Origin: Hanleya hanleyi
Taxonomy: Eukaryota > Mollusca > Polyplacophora > Lepidopleurida > Hanleyidae
Direction of reading: 5' to 3'
Assembly (NCBI GenBank): GCA_036873755.1
Contig: JAVTVY010016019.1
Location: 1 to 64,000, forward strand
DNA length: 64,000 nucleotides
Each line of letters opens with the position of its first letter. Position 1 is the stretch's first letter. A model generated the notes under the pieces. The model did no database searches and had not been told where the DNA came from. It saw only the letters and a program-made list of their open reading frames with translations. This document shows positions 43,840 through 54,093 of this stretch, one piece after another. The translations under genes were made by a program, and so were the position numbers.

Positions 43840-44180
43840 GGCATATTTTGCCGGAGGCGGAGATAACCTTTGGGGAGGTCACGGGGGAGTTCCGACAGGT
43901 GGCGCCACCGACCAAAAACTACCTCCAACACAAGAAAGATCCCCGCAAAGTTCACTATTGTTCCGGCAACCTTTGACCTCGAATTCTTCCGCGATGATGC
44001 GGGCTGATGGTCATGCGGTCTGCTTCCGCGGACAGAAAGTAGTTCCCAGACTTCAAATACGCTGCATGGACCCATTGGGTCGAGTGAGGTGTCAAAGTGA
44101 AGCTCTTCTCCAGAGCTATACAGTCATGGGTGGGTGTATGTTTTCACAGAAAAAAAATAATAATAAATAAATAAATAAAA
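43840..44180. repeat. Terminal domain of element B, left
   Basis: Contains CTACCTCCAACACAAGAAAG, GTTCCGGCAACCTTTGACCTC, CCGCGATGATGCGGGCTGATGG and GCTTCCGCGGACAGAAAGTAG in the same order as the end of element A. An AAATAAATAAAT run (44,150-44,180) follows. The right arm of B lacks this terminus. Confidence 0.7.
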
Positions 44181-44219
44181 AGCGGAACACGGACTTTACT
44201 CCTACAATAGGGGCCTGTA

Positions 44220-44975
44220 TTATACAATATACGGGAAAATGCCTATATGGGGTATGGGGGTGGTCATTTTTTTATATTATTTTACTATGGGTTGTTTGGT
44301 CTTGTTTTTCACGTCTCGCCACGAAAAACACGATGGGAAGGGTCTCGAAGTTAAGCGGTGAATTTTTTCGAAAAGTACCGTGTAGGTCTGTATATAGGCC
44401 TATACTGGCTCAGGGGGATAGGTCTATACTGGGAAATTCACACATGTTCATTGCGATATGGGTTGTTTGGTCTTGTCTTTCACGTCTCACCATGTAGAAC
44501 ACGATGAGAGGGGTCCCGAAGTTAAGCGGTGAAATTTTTCGAAAATTACCGGGTAGGTCTGTATATAGGCCCATATAGGCCATTACTGGCTCAGGGGGAT
44601 AGGTCCATACTGGAAAATACACACATGTTTATTGTGATATGGGTTGTTTGGTCTTCTTTTTCACGTCTCATCATGTAGAACACGATGGGAGGGGTCCCGA
44701 AGTTAAGCGGTGAAATGTTTTGAAAAGTATCGGGTAGGTCTGTGTATAGGCCTATACTGGCTCAGGGGGATAGGTCCATACTGGGAAATTCACACATGTT
44801 CATTGTGATATGGGTTGTTTGGTCTTGCTTTTCACGTCTCGCCAATTAAAACACGATGGAAGGGGTCCCGAAGTTAAGCGGTGAAATTTTTCGAAAAGTA
44901 CCGGGTAGGTCTGTATATAGGCCCATATAGGCCCATACTGGCTTAGGGGGATAGATCCATACTGGGTGGAGGTTT
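44220..44975. repeat. 175-180-bp tandem array, B left
   Basis: Four units with GGGTTGTTTGGTCTTG, CACGTCTC, GAACACGATG, GGGTCCCGAAGTTAAGCGG and GCCTATACTGGCTCAGGGGG. Distantly related to the 182-bp units of A (GTTGTTTGG, ACACGATAGG, GGTGAATTTTT in the same order). Confidence 0.85.
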
Positions 44976-45895
44976 TGGGGTCTAGGTGAGTCCCTAGTGG
45001 CCCGATGCTGTCGTATGAGGTCTTATTTTGAAGCTCTCGTGGAGGAGCATCCGACTGAACTGTATCGTCCGTTTTCGATATTCTGCGCATGCGCAGTCTG
45101 GCCGTAGTATAGAAAGCATTTTGGGGGCGCGTGGGGGTGTGTTTGGGGTAGAGATGGACCACTATGGGTTCAAATGAGTCGTGGAAGGTGTCCAAGTGAA
45201 GCTTGTGTGGGGTAGAGTCAGAATGGTGTGTATTTTTATTGCAAGTCGCGTCGTGGGTGTAGTAAGTAAAGTGGCCATTTTGGGGGGTGCGTTGGGGTGT
45301 GTTTGGGGTAGAGAGGGACCATCCTTGGTCCGAATGCGTCGTGTGGGGTGTCATATTGTAGCTTTCGTGGTATAGACTACGATTTGAGGGATGTCCACCG
45401 CATCTGTGACGTCATCGAGGACGTCATCAGTAGGAGTAGTAGCGAAAGTGATCATTTTGGTGCAGTGAAGCAAGGTATTTGGGGTAGAAATGGACCATCC
45501 TTGGTCCGAATGCGTCGCGTGGGGTGTCATCTTGTAGCTCTCGGGGTGTAGACCCAGATTTGAGGGATGTCCATGCCATCTGCGACGACATCGGTGACGC
45601 CATCAGTACGAGTAGTAACGAAAGTGGTCATTTTGGGGGGAAGCGTGCGGGTGTGTTTCGGGTAGAGATGGACCATCCTAGGTCAGAATGCGTCGTGTGG
45701 GGTGTCATTTTGTAGCTCTCGGGGTGCAGACCCCTATTTGAGGTATGTTCACGTCATCTGTGACGTCATCGGTAACGTCATCAGTAGGAGTAGTAGCCAA
45801 AGTGGGCATTTTGGGGTGTGAAGGAAGGTGTTTTGGGGTAGAAATGGATCATCCTTTGTCCGAATGCGTCGTATGAAGTGGCATCATGTAGCTAC
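44976..45895. repeat. NRF-1-like and CRE-bearing array, B left
   Basis: One TGCGCATGCGCA near 45,084, then three CRE-type units (about 45,405, 45,582 and 45,758) with GAGTAGTAGCGAAAGTG and CGAATGCGTCG. Confidence 0.85.
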
Positions 45896-46138
45896 GCCCG
45901 CCAACGCCAAGCTCAACGCTTCAACGCCCTGGTTGAATTAGCCCAAAAGCTCTGATTTTCATGAAAATATCACTACTTCATTGGAAATGCAGTGACGCCC
46001 GTCAACGTCCGTCGTCACGCCTTAACGTCCTAGCATAACGCCTTGACGCCATGATATAGACAGATGAGAGAACAACAACAACAACAACAGTGATGACAGA
46101 TGAGAGAACAACAACAAAAACAACAAGTTTTCATATAG
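45896..46138. repeat. AACGCC spacer and CAA repeats, B left
   Basis: CGCCCGCCAACGCC, GCTTCAACGCCCTGG, GTCAACGTCCGTCGTC and CGCCTTAACGTCC, then ACAGATGAGAGAACAACAAC twice. This is the uninterrupted version of the site into which the retroelement of A is inserted. Confidence 0.8.
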
Positions 46139-46358
46139 TTTATTCTCCCCAATGTTACATCATTCCCACTCGGGGGAGCCGCGTTGGGTATGTTTACAAT
46201 TCAAGAAGACTCTTGTCCAATCAGAGGCCGCCATTTGGCGCTGTATATGTCATATCCGTTCTGACCCGTTAGATGTATTCTCGGCTGCTCTTGTCCAATC
46301 AGAAGCCGGCGTTTGAGAAAGTCCCATCTTCGGCCATCTTCGCTCTCATCCGTTTGTT
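46139..46358 (-). terminator. ZF-B 3' region with polyA signal, B left
   Basis: AATAAA on the minus strand at 46,139-46,144, conserved 3' context, and two TTGTCCAATCAGA blocks with a CCAATCAG core between the gene end and the polyA signal. Confidence 0.75.
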
Positions 46359-46850
46359 CTAATCGTCGTCGGGCAGTCCAGGATATTGTTCGGGCCGCAT
46401 GTCCTGAAACAGTTGTTTGCGCATTCTGATCGCATTTTCCAGGGCCTCGGTGGGTAGTAGCCCGATATCCTCTTCCAAGTGACGCCTGTTCTTCATGATG
46501 GACCTGTGCGTGGGGTCGCCTTTCATTTCAAGCGGTAGTAAGGTATACTGTTCATAGATCTCGATCGCTGCAGCGTGAGTATTGATTGCTGCTGTCACAA
46601 TACGCTCCCAGAAGGTAGATTCTGCCTCACTTTTCTGGGGTGTAGGCTGACTATCTGAGGTCAAGCTCTCCGTATCAGTAGATAGACTGTCAGCAATCTC
46701 GGTTTCGGTATCAGTCGATGGACTCTCAGCAGTCTCTGTATCAGCATCCGCCTCAACGGAGTCTTCAATCCCATGTATATTTTTCTGGTGTGCCATCATA
46801 TCGTAATGTCTGGTGAACGTGCGTTCACACTCAGAACAAGTATAAGCCAT
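46359..46850 (-). CDS. ZF-B protein: single C2H2 finger, acidic linker, basic C-terminal domain
   Basis: 163 residues from the ATG at 46,848-46,850 (MAYTCSE), preferred over an upstream non-ATG start because the finger begins there. Finger: C5, C8, H21 and a second His within the NIHG segment (H-x4-H). Then a Glu/Asp/Thr-rich linker with repeated STDTE (about 30-70), and a C-terminal domain with IYEQYTLLPLEMK, DPTHRSIMK, RRHLEED and AIRMRKQLFQDM, ending PDDD. Relative to the right-arm copy and the P2 fragment it lacks about 25 residues (in frame) before IYEQY. From memory such one-finger proteins accompany A32-like ATPases in animal adintovirus/Polinton-like elements; function unknown. Confidence 0.8.
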   Translation of the reverse strand: MAYTCSECERTFTRHYDMMAHQKNIHGIEDSVEADADTETAESPSTDTETEIADSLSTDTESLTSDSQPTPQKSEAESTFWERIVTAAINTHAAAIEIYEQYTLLPLEMKGDPTHRSIMKNRRHLEEDIGLLPTEALENAIRMRKQLFQDMRPEQYPGLPDDD

Positions 46851-47031
46851 GTTGACGGTTGAACGTCGACTGTGCGTGTTTTGGGAATACACTTGCTTTC
46901 ATAGACAGTAACGCCCGCCAACGCCCACTGTTACGCCTTAACGCCCTATCTGTACGTCTTAACGCTCGTCTCAACGCCTTAACACCCATCTCAACGCGCA
47001 TTGGCACACTTTCTTAACGCTTTAACGTCGT
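46851..47031. repeat. AACGCC block upstream of ZF-B, B left
   Basis: ACGCCCGCCAACGCCC, TTACGCCTTAACGCCC and CTCAACGCCTTAACACCC between ZF-B and the next open frame. No TATA box like that of ZF-A is evident; a promoter for ZF-B is not identified. Confidence 0.65.
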
Positions 47032-47256
47032 TTAATGATGCGTTCGAACAAATGTTTCTTTTGTACTATTGCTGTGACATACACCGCTTTGCAGTTCATG
47101 CCCGAGGTTTTTAACATCGACGCTGTTTTTTTCGATTTCCATATGAACCGCATCCTTATCCAACAATTTCATATGTGTCACGAGGTCGACATACAGCTGA
47201 CGTAAAGCCCGTCGTAGTCTGGGGGCCAATCTGTTATGGGCTAAAATTGCGGCTTC
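47032..47256 (-). pseudogene. Small gene downstream of the ATPase, 3' part, B left
   Basis: 65 or more residues with RALRQLYVDLVTHMKLLDKDA and LGHELQSGV, with no recognised domain. Upstream it is cut by the transposon at 47,257; its likely 5' part is at about 51,735-51,889. The right-arm counterpart is at 54,094-54,450, where a shortened frame ends DAVHMEQRRC. In these elements a small gene after the ATPase is plausible, but I cannot name it. Confidence 0.5.
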
Positions 47257-48500
47257 CTTTTTATACGCCCGCCTAAAAGGCGGACGTATTATGTGATGGC
47301 TGTTTCCGTCCGTCTTTCTGTCTGTCCGTCTGTCCGTCCTCCGTGTCCCGTCTATACCTGGAACAGTTTTCTATCTACAGTTCTGATTTTTGATGAGTGG
47401 ATACCCTATGGGGAGACGATGTGTCGCGTACCAAAATGAAGGTCGAGGTCAGAGGTCAAAGGTCACTGGCCTAAAAAAAATAGGAAATCACTGAAGTGTT
47501 CGTGTCCGGTCTATATATGTGAACGTTTTCTATCCACAGTTGCAATTTTTTGTGAGTGGATACGCCAGGTGGAGACGATACCAAAATTGAGGTCGAGGTC
47601 GGAGGTCAAAGGTCACTGTTGCCTAAAATCAGGAAATCATTGATCATTGACAGTTTTCTATCTACAGTTCTAAATTTTGGTGAGTGGATGCCCTAGGGGG
47701 GAACGATGTGTTGCATACCGAATGTAGGTCGAGGTCAAAGGTCAGTGTGACCTAAAAATCAGGGAATCATTAAAAATTACTAATTGTTGTGAGTGGATTC
47801 AATAGGCGGAAATGAAGACTTTAAGTGTCGCATACCAAAAATTAGGTCAAGGTCAAAGGTCACTGTGACCCCAAAATCAGGAAATTATTAAAAATAACAT
47901 TTTTTGTGTCAGTAGATACATTAGGGGGACACGATGTGTCACATACCAAAATGTAGGTCAAGGTCAAAGGTCAAGGTAACTGTGATCCCAAAATCGTGAA
48001 ATTGTTAAAAATCATGATTTTTTGTGTCCATTGAGAAGTTAAGGGGAGATGGTTTGTCATGAACCAAAATTTAGGTCAAGGTCAAAGGTCAAGGTCACTG
48101 TGACCCCAAAATCAGGAAATCATTAAAAATCATGATTTTTTGTGTCCATTGAAGGGAAGACGATGTGTCGTGTACCAAAATTTAGGTCAAGGTCAAAGGT
48201 CAAGGTCACTGTGACCCCAAAATCAAGAAATCATTAATAGTCACATTTTCATATGCCTGTCGAAGACGAGGTCGTGTAATGCGATGTTGCGTTCTGTCCA
48301 TTCATCCATTAACATTTGTTGTCCATGCGATATCTCTAGTTTTAATGTTTGGATTGGTACCAAACTTTGAGTATACCTTACTCTCATGTCAAAGAGGAGC
48401 CATACATTTGAGAACAATTTGCCAAAGGTCAAGGTCACAGTCCCCAAAAAGTGAATCAAGTTTAGCTGACTATATGTGTTAGGTTGGAATATTTAAAGAT
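47257..48500. repeat. Repeat R2 (AGGTCA-rich), second copy
   Basis: Starts with the hairpin CGCCCGCCTAAAAGGCGGACG and a GTCCGTCTGTCCGT run, followed by eight or so degenerate units with GAGTGGATAC, ACGATGTGTCGC, CCAAAATTTAGGTCAAGGTC and AAAGGTCACTGTGACC. Reverse of 42,420-43,323. AGGTCAAAGGTCA is a perfect DR1-type element. Confidence 0.8.
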
Positions 48501-49267
48501 CTTTCCCCTAGTCGGGGCTGTTAGGGCATAAAAGGGACTGTTTGGTTCAGATTCTTCCAAAAGCACCAAATTTGGCCCATATGTCGCCCATACAATACCT
48601 TTTCGATTTTTGACGGGCGCCAAGGTAGTCGCCCCCTGGGGCCGCCATATTGGCGAAATTCATTATGGCCGCCACCCCGGTTAGAGGTCAGTCAATAAAA
48701 TGGCTAGAATCATGAATAATACAACTTTTTAGTGGTTATCGGAGTCGGGAAATCTGATTCTGATCTTATTTCAACGATTTGAGGTCAAGGTCACCCTAGA
48801 GGTCATTTTTGGGTCAAATTCGTCATTTTTAGTGGTTTTTAGTCGAGATATACAAACTAACTCATTTGATCGATTTTCGGGGTTGAGTAACCCGAATCTG
48901 GCCATATTTTGACAATATTGCATGTGAGGTTCATGACAGATGTCCCCCGAAACTGAGGTCAACCGGAGGTCAATTATAGGAAACATCAAAAGGGCTAGAA
49001 TCACAAATAATACCATAGGGCTTTGGGGCATCGGAGAATTAGATTCTGACCTTATTTTGACGATTTGAGGTCATGGTCACCTCATTTGAGAATTAAAAGT
49101 CAAAGATCAACAGTTGCTAGTTAAAAACAATCGAAAGAAGATTATTCAGGAACAAATGTTACTAAAATACATCTGCTGACAAAATGCTATAACTATGCCG
49201 CTACGTGCATTTAAATGTTCAAAATACAAAACAAAGACCGCTTAAGCAACAGTATACCAATGATTAC

Positions 49268-49930
49268 TTTTACTACCTATGCATTCTGGCTTGCGCTCTA
49301 TGATGCCAGCAATAAATAATACTTGTCATCATCGCCCAAGTTATTAACGCACCCGCTTTCGCATTTGCAGAGGGTCATGTATCGGACATCGGCACAGTTG
49401 CATTTGCACCTTCCCGTACATGCCTTGAGTCAGCCTCAGTGCATGAGAATGGCATATGCCATAGAAGTGTCGCTGAGAGTGGTCCATAGCGGTTGCCATG
49501 TACTGTTGCAATCTTTGTGCCAGCTCCACTCACTGAAGTCAGGGATTCCCTGCTGGAGTGAAGCGACTCCAGTAGAAACTCGCTTGCAGCAGCGCTCGCT
49601 TCACATGCTGCAAAAGCGCGGCTTGGGAGGTGGGATGTTTTCCAGCGATCTGGTTGCAGTAGTGAAGAGGTGATGCTTGGCCTCATTGACACCGGCTGCA
49701 TCACATCCCTTGCTGTACATGAGTACGATGAAGCGTTCTATAAGCTCCATATGCACGGACTCGAGAGTGTCAGGATCATGCGTGAGAGCAACTAGTGTGT
49801 CGGTGGGGTCCGATATGCTTGTACAGGCTGCCCAGGCGGTCTTTTTTGCCACATCCAAGAAACTGTGAAGTCGTCTTGCACCCCGTTAAGCTGTGAAAGA
49901 GAGGTAGTGCCACGGACTTTGACGGACCAA
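49268..49930 (-). pseudogene. C-terminal half of an uncharacterised Cys-rich protein gene in the fold-back element
   Basis: On the minus strand, with frameshifts: FHSLTGCKTTSQFL, AKKTAWAA, ERFIVLMYSKGCDAAGVNEA, LFTTATRSLENIPP, a W-rich stretch (about 49,480-49,530) and a Cys-rich end near 49,345-49,420 (CTGRCKCNCA, LCKCESGC). The order matches a protein family I recall as widespread in cnidarian and mollusc genomes, often ending in a CXC-like Cys cluster; name and function unknown to me. At least two frame changes, so inactive. Confidence 0.6.
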
Positions 49931-50129
49931 GATCGGAACAGATGGTTTGGACTGGAATGCCACAATACTTTTTCCTGAACCCCTAAAATCCCGAAGTATG
50001 AATGGATCAGCGGCTTCTTAAAAGATGTTAACAAAAAGGAGCCGTTCTCATTCATCAGCACACAGATGTCCAAGACTGACATGAGCGGAAAGCTCCTTCT
50101 GTGTACCCGTTTTGAGTCCGTGTTCTTCA

Positions 50130-50455
50130 ACAGGCGTTGTGACCTCACAATACTTCAACCGTGCAACCATTCCGAGGCGGACACTAGGGTCCACCTGCAT
50201 CTAGCACATGCCACGGAGAAGGGTCATACAACAGCCTATGTTCGCACGATGGACAGCGATGTCCGGTCTTTGAAGACCCTCGGTCTGTCGGAACTCTTGG
50301 TGGACTTTGGTACTGGAAAGAAATATTGTGACATTCAGTCCATACCGTTTGTTCCGATCTCGGTCCGTCAAATCCTTGGCACTACCCCTCTTCCACAGCC
50401 TTACTGGGTGCGACCCGACTTCACAGTTCCTTGATAGCGCAAGCCAGAAGGTATA
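50130..50455 (+). pseudogene. Middle part of the same Cys-rich protein gene, opposite strand
   Basis: Plus strand: PCNHSEADTRVHLHLAHA, RTMDSDVRSL, LLVDFGTGKKYCDI, then after a frameshift near 50,380 the FHSLTGCDPTSQFL segment. This last segment of about 75 bp also begins the minus-strand piece at 49,930, so the two pieces overlap in content while lying on opposite strands. Confidence 0.6.
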
Positions 50456-51225
50456 GATACCAATAATCATTGGTATATTGTTGCTAACGCGGTCTTTGTA
50501 TTGTATTTCGAACATTTAAATACACATAGCCGCGTAGCGGCATAGTTATAGCATTTTGTCAGCAGATGTCATCTCCGGAGTATTTTAATATAATTTGTTC
50601 CTGAATACTCTTCGTTCGATTGTTCTTAGTGGTAACTGTTGATCTTTGACCTTTGACCCCAAAATGGGTTGACCTCAAATCTTCAAAATAGGATCAGAAT
50701 CGGAGAATGCCACAAACCTCTATGGTATTATTTGTGGTTCTTTTGGTGTTATACCTACAATTGACATCTGGTTCGGATGACCTCTATCGCGACTCTCAAA
50801 TGAAATATTGCCCCGAATCGCCAAAATAAGGCCAGATTCGGGCTACTCAAACCTGGAAACCAATAGAATGAGGCAGTTTATATATCTTGCCCCAAAACCA
50901 CTGATAATGGCGAATTTGTCCCCAAAATGCCCTTTAGGGTGACCTTAAAGGTTACCTTGACCTAAAATCGTTGAAATCAGATCACAATCAGATTATCCGA
51001 CCCCAAAAACCAGTAAAAAGTGCTATTATTCACATTTCTAGCCCTTTTAGTTATTCAACTATAACCAGGATGGCGACCATATTGAATTTCGCCGAATATG
51101 GCGGCCCTAGGGGGCGCCCGTCTTGGCGCCCGTCAAAAATCGAAATAGTATGGTATTGGCGACATATGGGCCAAATTTGGTGCTTTTGGAAGAATGTGAA
51201 CCAAAATATCCCTAACAGCCCCGAC

Positions 51226-51710
51226 TACCCTGCATGTATATAGTATTGTCCTGTGGAGTTGTCTCCCATGTTTGAAACCGCTACATTTAGTTGAACTGTT
51301 GTGAAATAAAAACCATACATTTACTAATTTAACGGGAAGAGGGGCCCTTTATGAACTTCACACCTGTTTATTAAGAACAAAGGTTTACTTCATCACTTTC
51401 TTCTTCCTTCATGAAAAATTCTCTCGTCTGAAAGGAATCCATTTGCAGGAAAACTACTATTTTCTTGTGTTTTGACTATTGTCGATTTCAGTGTGGGATA
51501 TGTGAGCTCTCAGCTCTTGCTTCAAGGTCAACTAGTTACCTAAGAGTTGAGCTCATTTTAGTTTATCATTCAGTATAACATGTGATATATGTTACATTCT
51601 CAGAAGCACACAATTGTAGACCTCTTTCTGGATTGCTACATGTAGCTACCAATTGGAATCAAGGCTATTAAACATCCTTGAAATTTGGACCAATGTAATT
51701 CCAGATATAC
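51226..51710. other. Spacer between the fold-back element and the end of the composite insert
   Basis: AT-rich, with one clear inverted terminus at its end. No gene. Confidence 0.4.
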
Positions 51711-51734
51711 GGGCGTATATTGAAGCCCCTTGGG

Positions 51735-51889
51735 CTCTTGTTCGAATACCCTTTGTGTTGAAACTTGTTTTCTGAGGCCCTCAACGTCTCGCCTATCTCG
51801 GCGTCCATACTTTCTTTGAACAAATCCTTCCATAGCCTCGAGTTCACATTATGTTCATTCTCTTGTACGGGTTCGGTTTGGTCCTTCAC
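51735..51889 (-). pseudogene. Small gene downstream of the ATPase, 5' part, B left
   Basis: A frame with NVNSRLWKDLFKESMDAEIG and GETLRASENKFQHKG, overlapping the last bases of the ATPase gene (the TGA of the ATPase lies within GTGAAG). It is interrupted after HKGYS by the transposon; the remainder lies at 47,032-47,256. An alternative frame over the same DNA is also open, and I cannot tell which is used. Confidence 0.5.
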
Positions 51890-52707
51890 GGTTGGGTGAT
51901 ATTCCGGGACTGATGGTATGAAGCGGATCCGCTGTATGGTGGTGGGTTGCTGCTGCTGGACGGGTGCTGCCAGGTGTGGACTCGGCGGATGGTGTAGGGG
52001 TATATGACGTTGCGGTGATCCCTCGCCGGGTAGCAGGTGTCGGGGGTATGGGCTTTTAAATCTACGAACAGGTAGCCGTACGGACGACTTGTCGCCCCTT
52101 GAAACGCCTGCATCAAATGGTGGATGTTCTGAGCATAAATTCGACTACCAAACACACAGATTTGTGCTCTGTCAATGGGATTGGAGAACAACACAAAGTA
52201 TTGGCAGTTCAAGGCAATATCTCTGGACGCCTTCTCTTGAGGAAAGAGATTCTGGGTCAGATAGATGACGGACAGATTCCGATGATGGGATCCTTTAGTA
52301 AACAAGTCGGCGACGTGTGAATTGTCCTTGGCCGCACTCATCAGATCATCTAGCACTACCACGTTGGTCTGCTCGGGGTCAAAGTAATACGGTTCGTTTA
52401 TGTCGTGAGGAATCCCTGGGACGAAACTCACATTCTGTAACCTGGTAGTTTCGTAGGCGGGCTGCCATTGGCTATAACACCAAAAAACACGTGTCGAAGC
52501 TGGGGTTGCCACACCTTCCTCTAAGAACTTCATCACCCATGACTTCTTTCCACATGCCGTAGGGCCGCTCACCGTCATCGTATAGGGATGCCCTATTGCT
52601 CTTGTTGGATCTATAGCGGCACTCGGCGGTGTCTCTGGGTTGTGTTTGCGTTGAATGTGCCTGGGCATACTATCGCGACGAGAGAAGGTTCTCTGACAGA
52701 ACGTACA
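51886..52707 (-). pseudogene. A32-like P-loop packaging-type ATPase with N-terminal C2H2 finger, B left
   Basis: 260 open residues from the ATG at 52,666-52,668. The reading frame extends further upstream through a C2H2 finger (CTFC...H-x4-H, 52,645-52,707), but no ATG lies in that frame: both nearby ATGs (52,712-52,720) are out of frame. Motifs: Walker A region GPTACGKKS at residues 35-43, where Lys replaces the Ser/Thr after GK; Walker B VVVLDDLMSAA; GSHHRNLSVIYLTQNLFP; RPYGYLFVDLKAHTPDT. The family (FtsK/HerA superfamily, poxvirus A32-like) pumps DNA into capsids in Polinton/adintovirus-like elements. Lost start and altered Walker A suggest a decayed gene. Confidence 0.82.
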
Positions 52708-52780
52708 CGAACATGTTCATCAGTCGACCAATACATACGGACTGATGAGGGACAAATGTTCATTTCTATATTTAAAGACA
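52708..52780. other. ATPase leader region, B left
   Basis: AT-rich, containing TATATTTAAAG (52,768-52,778), a possible TATA-like site about 60 bp before the gene. The mirror site is near 53,456-53,466. No MEF2-type box as at ZF-A genes. Confidence 0.4.
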
Positions 52781-53460
52781 CCACCACCAACACCACCACA
52801 CACCAGCTCTACTACCACCATACACTACTACCACCACCACCACCACCAATACCAACACCACCACACACCACCACCACCATCACCATCACACCACCAACAC
52901 TAACACCACCACCACCCGCACCCTGGTGTAACTATACCCTCCGGGCTATAGGGTACAGGGTGCACCACAGGTACGCACGCATGCATGCGATGATGTCACT
53001 TTCGAGCTCTGAGCTTCACAAACTTTGAGCTCCGACCCAAGAGCTCTGCCACACGGGAGCTACCACCACCACCGGGCGTTGACGCCGGTCAACGCCAGGT
53101 GGTGGTGGTGTATGGTGGTGGTGGTGTGTGTTGGTGGTGAAAATTGTGTGGTGGTGGTGGTGTGTGGTGGTGGTGGTGATGGTGGTGGTGGTGGTGGTGG
53201 AAATAGTGGTGTGTGGTGGTGGTGTTGGTGGTGGTGGTGGTAGTGTGTGGTGGTGGTGGTAGAACTGGTGTGTTGTAGTGTTGGTAGTATGTGGTGGTGT
53301 GTGATGGTGGTGGTGGTGGTGGTGGTGGTGGTGGTGGTAGTGTGGTGGTGGTGGTGTGTGGAGATGTTGGTGGTGGTGTGGTGGTGGTGGTGGTGGCGGT
53401 GGTAGTGTGTGGTGGTGTTAGAACTGGTGTGTGGTGGTGTTGGTGGTGGTGTCCGTAAAT
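52781..53460. repeat. Centre of palindrome B: ACC/GGT microsatellites, conserved spacer and hairpin
   Basis: ACC-type repeats (52,781-52,920) face GGT-type repeats (53,098-53,455). Between them is a region with CGGGCTATAGGG, GCATGCATGCG and GAGCTCCGACCCAAGAGCTC, related in reverse to the centre of C (1,298-1,442). The hairpin CGGGCGTTGACG/CCGGTCAACGCC lies at about 53,075-53,103. Long open frames of Thr/His or Gly/Val/Trp here are repeat translation, not genes. Confidence 0.85.
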
Positions 53461-53515
53461 ATAGGAATGAACATGTGTCCCTCATCAGTCCATATGTATT
53501 GATCGACTGGTGGAC

Positions 53516-54093
53516 ATGTCGTGTACGTGTACGTTCTGTCAGAAAAGCTTCTCTCGTCGCGATAGTATGCTCAGGCGCAATCAACGCAAACACAACCAAG
53601 AGACACCGTCGAGTCCCGCTATAGGTCCAACAAGAGCAGTAGAGCATCCCTATACGATGACGGTGAGCAACCCTACGGCATGTGGGAAGACGTCATGGGT
53701 GATGAAGTTTTTAGAGGAAGGTGTGGCAACCCCAGCTCCGACAAGTGTTGTTTGATATTATAGCCAGTGGCAGCCCGCCTACGAAACCACCAGGTTACAG
53801 AATGTGAGCTTCGTCCCAGGGATTGCTCACGACATAAACGAACCGTATTACTTTGACCCCGAGCAGACCATCGTGGTAGTGCTAGATGATCTGATGAGTG
53901 CGGCCAAGGACAAGTCACACGTCGTCGACTTGTGTACTAAAGGATCCTATCTTCGGAATCTGTCCGTTATCTATTTGACCCAGAATCTCTTTCCTCAAGG
54001 AAAGGCGTCCAGAGAACTGCCAATACTTTGTGTTGTTCTCCACTCCCATTGACAGAGCACAAATCCGTGTGTTTGAATATCACCCAACCGTGA
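53516..54093 (+). pseudogene. A32-like ATPase with N-terminal finger, B right, multiply broken
   Basis: The ATG at 53,516 is in frame with the finger (CTCTFCQKSF), which the left copy lacks; the first finger His is changed (RRNQRKH). Walker A reads NPTACGKTS: the first Gly is replaced by Asn while the GKT part is normal, the opposite of the left copy. A TGA near 53,753 replaces the Trp of the WCYSQWQ motif. Family sequence continues (SFVPGIAHDINEPYYFDPE, VVVLDDLMSAAKD, SVIYLTQNLFP). A small deletion near 54,012 shifts the frame, and roughly 95 residues are missing before the end at 54,093. Confidence 0.85.

Larger units (their letters stand above)
44181..47256. repeat. Left arm of palindrome B, outer part
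   Basis: From AGCGGAACACGGACTTTA (44,181) inward it is the reverse complement of 54,240-57,708: 175-bp array, CRE array, AACGCC spacer, ZF-B gene, second AACGCC spacer, small open frame. At 47,256 the match breaks at a transposon and resumes at about 51,722. Confidence 0.88.
48511..51225. mobile_element. Fold-back transposon with 0.76-kb inverted repeats
   Basis: Left TIR 48,511-49,267 and right TIR 50,464-51,225, starting GTCGGGGCTGTTAGGG and ending CAGCCCCGAC. They share CCAAATTTGGCCCATATGTCG, GGCGCCAAGG-type and GCCGCTACGTG-type sequence. The core of 1.2 kb has pieces of one gene on opposite strands. Confidence 0.85.
47257..51719. mobile_element. Composite transposon inserted in the left arm of B
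   Basis: Sequence continuous in the right arm (CGAAAAGGAAGCC, about 54,236-54,248) is split here. The insert begins TATACGCCCGCC and ends with CGGGCGTATA near 51,719, a short inverted terminus. A T-run at the junction hides any short target duplication. About 20 further bases near 51,720-51,740 are unassigned. Inside are an R2-type repeat, a fold-back transposon and spacer DNA. It arose after the palindrome, because the other arm lacks it. Confidence 0.78.
51722..53074. repeat. Left arm of palindrome B, inner part
   Basis: Reverse complement of about 53,104-54,236: start of the small gene, ATPase gene and ACC-rich run up to the centre hairpin. Confidence 0.85.

Noticed and set aside
43836..44170. 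Short frames in the B terminal domain as coding
   Set aside because: The sequence aligns with the non-coding terminal domain of A and D, where these frames are not kept.
52588..53647. Thr/His-rich and Gly/Val/Trp-rich open frames as genes
   Set aside because: They are translations of ACC/GGT microsatellites at the palindrome centre.
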